Assembly: GCA_023450335.1 (NCBI GenBank)
Contig: JAEXHA010000121.1
Location: forward strand, 1 to 8,201
Source: Actinomycetes bacterium
GTDB lineage: Bacteria; Actinomycetota; Actinomycetes; Actinomycetales; Microbacteriaceae
Direction of reading: 5' to 3'
DNA length: 8,201 nucleotides
The notes below the pieces were generated by a model, which searched no databases, was not told the origin of the DNA, and saw only the letters and a program-made list of their open reading frames with translations. Position 1 is the stretch's first letter. Each line of letters begins with the position of its first letter. The translations under genes and the position numbers were made by a program. Positions 6,101 through 8,201 of this stretch are shown here, piece by piece.

Positions 6101-8201
6101 GGTCGTCGACGCCGACGGCGCCACCGGCGAGGCTCGCGTGCGCGTCGGTGTGCTCGGCGGCGACGCGAATCCCGCGCCGGTCACCTACACCGACTACGTG
6201 CACGTGCAGGCGGGGGCCGACAACGTCATCCGCGTGCAGCCCCTCGCCAACGACCTCGATCCCATGCTCGGCCGGCTGACTCTCACCGATGTGCGCCCCG
6301 ACGTGCCTGAGACGGCGCTCGACGGCACCCCGACCCTGGAGTATGAGACCCTCGCCGGGCGCATCCGCGCGACCGCCGACGACGCGGTCACCATCGCCGC
6401 CGGCACCGAACCGGGCACCATGTCCTTCCTCTACGACGTCGAGTCGACCTCGGGCAACACCGCGCGGGGGCTGATCGTGGTGAAGGTGGTGCGCGAACGG
6501 GTGCCCGCCTATCCGGTCGTGGCCGACACCGTGCTCACCGTCGAGGACCGCGACGATTTCGCGACCGGCGTCGATGTGCTCACCGACAAGGTCACCTGGG
6601 CCGGGGGCGAGACCGCCGACCTCGAGCTGGGCCTGTGGCGTGCGCCCGACGGCGTCCGCGCCTCCGGCTCGCGCATCCGGGGCGAGCTGACCGCCGAAGC
6701 ACGGCTGATCCCGTTCTCGGTGACTGCGCGCACCGACACCGAGCCGATCATCACCTACGGCTTCCTGCGGGTGCCGGCGGCGGCCGACCCGACCCTGGCG
6801 CTGCGCGCCGGCATCCCCCCGCTCGAAGTCGCCGAAGGCGGCGAGGCCACCGCAGACATGACCGACCTGGTCGCCCGGCCCCGTGATGCGCTCATCGAGG
6901 TCGGGGCGGTGGAGGCGTCGGGTGCGCGCCCGGCCGCCCGATGCGCGGCCCGGTCGGACACCGGCATCCGTTACACCGCGGGGGAAGGTGCGCCGTTCAC
7001 CGACGCCTGCCTCGTCTCGGTCCGCCTGCCCGGCCAGACGGCGTGGACGGTGCTGTCGGTACCGGTCGTGGTGACCCCCATCGACCCGCAGCCGACGCTG
7101 ACGGCGGCTTCGATCACGGTCGGGCCGGGCGAGAGCGTCGACTACGACCTGACGGCGATGACCACCTGGCAGGGCGACCCCGAACCGATCTCGTACGCGA
7201 TCGACGACGCCGCCGGTTCGTTCGACGCGTCCGTGACCGGGTCGCAGCTGACGATCACCGGCCACGACGATGCCGTGCCGGGCACGTCGGAGTACGTCGT
7301 CGTGCAGGTCACCAGCCACGCCGGGGTCACCCCGGCCCGCCTCATGGTCCGCGTGGGCGCGGCCCCGTCTGCGCTGCCGCGCGGCGGCACCACGACCGGA
7401 CAGTGCAGTCAGGCCGACGGCGCCGAGTGCACCATTCGTGTCGTGGGGGTTTCGGGTGAGGTCAACCCGCTGCCGGGCACCGCACTGCGGCTCATGTCGG
7501 TGGCGGCGTCCGGCTCGTGCACGGGCGTGACCTTCTCGGTCGCCTCGCCCACCCACGTGCGCGCCGCGTGGGCCGACGAGACTCCGGGCGGCACGTGCAC
7601 GGCGTCGTTCACCGTCGCCGATGCGCAGGGTCGGCAGAGCGCGGGCGACCGTGACGGCAGCCTGCTGTTCGATCTGCGCGGCTTCCCCCGCGCTCCGGCC
7701 TCCCTCACGCAGACCGCGTACGCCGACGGTGCGCTCACGCTGCGTGTGGACCCCGGCCCGGCGCGCTCGGCCCACCCCGCCCTCACCGGGTTCGAGGTGC
7801 GCAGCGGCGGCGAGGTCGTCGCGCAGTGCAGCGCGGCCGGCGTGTGCCCCGAACTGGCCGCCCCCAACGGCGAGCAGCGCATCTACGAGGCGGTCGCCGT
7901 CAACGCCGTCGGCCCTTCGGCCGGCTCGGTGCGGACCACGGCGTGGGCATACGACCCGCCCACCGCGCCCACGGCGATGCGCGCCACCCCCGTGGTCACC
8001 GCCGGCGCCGGGGGCATCGTGTCGCTGGAGATCAGTGGGGTGGATGCCGCGAACACGGGGTCGCTGGAGATCTCCAGCCCCGCCGGTGAGACGATCCGCG
8101 TGTCGGTGACGACCGGCCAGACGCAGGTGACCGTGCCGTCGTTCCGCGTGGGGGCGAACACCGCGACGACGGTGACCATCACGCCCCGCTCGCGTTTCGA
8201 T
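3195..8201 (+). CDS. Giant exported beta-propeller / Ig-like / FN3-like repeat protein, 3'-truncated
   Basis: The frame runs 1669 codons to the window edge with no stop, so the C-terminus is missing. It is probably a surface protein for adhesion, sensing or wall organisation. In order: Arg-rich start and hydrophobic helix (2-26), a signal peptide or anchor with no clean cleavage site; strand-pair units at about 41-60, 80-95, 124-140, 171-191, 215-228, 253-268, 295-321 and 339-360, read as a beta-propeller; a Pro-rich linker (371-393); Ig/cadherin-like domains starting near 393, 507, 599, 692, 800, 892, 989, 1102, 1200, 1298 and 1397; an FN3-like domain (1497-1595); then part of another. Five Ig domains carry an acidic turn (NDHDP at 415, VDPEGD at 529, DND at 821, DPDGD at 923, NDLDP at 1019). 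All ten Cys come in close pairs after residue 499, suggesting disulfides outside the cell. It starts on the last base of the kinase stop. The domain order fits the FN3 protein of PFNA-type clusters; ligand unknown. Confidence 0.9.
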   Translation, partial: MRRRTVVGVSAVAAAIALVAGMSVVWPGLDAQDTPPRDAAVWVLQADGLRYARVNTAVGELDTVRAVANPSRIVEADTGSYMFTDSDSKVIRIDESLPRDLDTQGLEGADTAPSGTQETATAGDFVVFRTDAGAVFAGRLSTHSYAQVDPFRSPDDETPPYAADAVSVDARGVLFSYSAATGTVLRFDIASSTVLGEDPVSADADLPALTSAGDDWVLVDTDDGRYWTRGGDGAADAGTTGAVVLSRPAPDGDAVYLADEATLVRVPTGDSSAELAFGDGITQRGTPARPVLRGETVYAAWLPEGEGPGTLWDSQTARALDYGGQALPAQRRPLLIDTGDALILNDARSGWVWTVDDARLLPSSQDWELEDTTPSTAEPSDQEPPAVIDPRPPVAEPDAFGVRPGALVPLPVLLNDHDPNEDVLAIEPDAVTGLDPAFGSVATTDDRQRLAVRVAADATGTATFSYTVTDGTSDDGLRSEPATVTLSVASDAVNTPPEWCAVDGCEQHPPRATVARGGTVTVPVLGGWVDPEGDPIMLLDVHNPTGVGSVAATPAGEVVYQHADDGTERDRQISLTYTVADARGALATGTLPVRVLGAAQPEIKSFAVVDIVGARLSVDVADHVTGTAGDLALTAARVLDDATATATVVGGTTQFDFSATEPGTYRVSVTVGSAGGEATGIARITLLPADAPPNLSTAPVVAFVRPQADATVDVFAAVSNPTRRVLLLSDVVAHPAPGATLSVDAVAQSQLRVSGTTATNQSGVLGTVSYRVSDGTNDEGAAVQGVATVYLLPPAPEVAPIAVDDTVVVRAGSQVDIPVLDNDLAPSGSRPRIDPDTVTSSSGAALAFAAGDTLRYLAPDTPGDYTIEYGVFTTGAPSLVDTATVRVRALGDDANRDPLPASLSGRVLSGLSTTIPFDGFGMDPDGDVVRLDSIVEQPDVGSAAISADGRSLVYTSVAGDAGQHSFRYRVVDADGATGEARVRVGVLGGDANPAPVTYTDYVHVQAGADNVIRVQPLANDLDPMLGRLTLTDVRPDVPETALDGTPTLEYETLAGRIRATADDAVTIAAGTEPGTMSFLYDVESTSGNTARGLIVVKVVRERVPAYPVVADTVLTVEDRDDFATGVDVLTDKVTWAGGETADLELGLWRAPDGVRASGSRIRGELTAEARLIPFSVTARTDTEPIITYGFLRVPAAADPTLALRAGIPPLEVAEGGEATADMTDLVARPRDALIEVGAVEASGARPAARCAARSDTGIRYTAGEGAPFTDACLVSVRLPGQTAWTVLSVPVVVTPIDPQPTLTAASITVGPGESVDYDLTAMTTWQGDPEPISYAIDDAAGSFDASVTGSQLTITGHDDAVPGTSEYVVVQVTSHAGVTPARLMVRVGAAPSALPRGGTTTGQCSQADGAECTIRVVGVSGEVNPLPGTALRLMSVAASGSCTGVTFSVASPTHVRAAWADETPGGTCTASFTVADAQGRQSAGDRDGSLLFDLRGFPRAPASLTQTAYADGALTLRVDPGPARSAHPALTGFEVRSGGEVVAQCSAAGVCPELAAPNGEQRIYEAVAVNAVGPSAGSVRTTAWAYDPPTAPTAMRATPVVTAGAGGIVSLEISGVDAANTGSLEISSPAGETIRVSVTTGQTQVTVPSFRVGANTATTVTITPRSRFD

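Noticed and set aside
2745..7775. A 1676-codon open frame on the minus strand
   Set aside because: Its codons lie exactly opposite the + strand giant-gene codons, so a stop needs TTA, CTA or TCA in the real gene, which this GC-rich DNA avoids. The translation is Arg/Gly/His-rich without domains, while the + strand reading gives a signal, Ig-like domains and a good ribosome site.

Overview
The window is high-GC DNA (well over 70% G+C by eye). Third codon positions are almost all G or C, Arg is used far more than Lys, and TTA/CTA/TCA codons are nearly absent. This fits a high-GC actinobacterium. Microbacteriaceae (Microbacterium-like) is my best guess from overall character, not from any search. 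All supported genes are on the + strand, and I see no tRNA, rRNA, CRISPR or insertion sequence.

Layout. 2-547: 3' part of a four-helix membrane protein whose start lies before the window. 549-1043: a second small four-helix membrane protein, one base after the first. 1095-1811: a soluble protein of unknown function with a CxxC motif, preceded by a 16-bp perfect palindrome. 1812-2076: the only sizeable intergenic stretch, with a degenerate 21-bp repeat, a candidate extended -10 promoter and a possible hairpin. 2077-3195: a Hanks-type Ser/Thr protein kinase ending in one transmembrane helix with nothing outside. 3195-8201: start of a very large exported or membrane-anchored protein, overlapping the kinase stop by one base (TGATG) and still open at the window edge after 1669 codons. 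It consists of an N-terminal membrane segment or signal, a probable beta-propeller, a Pro-rich linker, about eleven Ig/cadherin-like domains of roughly 95-110 residues, and a fibronectin-III-like end.

How the genes may work together. A membrane-anchored kinase followed by a giant FN3/Ig surface protein matches the first two genes of the actinobacterial cluster called PFNA in Bifidobacterium (kinase, FN3 protein, AAA/MoxR ATPase, DUF58, transglutaminase, PP2C phosphatase). That match is from memory and domain order only; the remaining genes would lie beyond position 8201. The kinase with no outside domain next to a protein with a membrane segment and probable propeller looks like a two-gene version of the one-chain PknD design (kinase, membrane helix, extracellular propeller). 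The working hypothesis is that the giant protein is the sensor or adhesin arm and the kinase the cytoplasmic output. The three upstream genes have no recognised role and may belong to a separate unit, because the promoter candidate sits between them and the kinase.

Long open frames on the opposite strand (notably 7775 down to 2745) are codon-phase shadows of the + strand genes and are not annotated.
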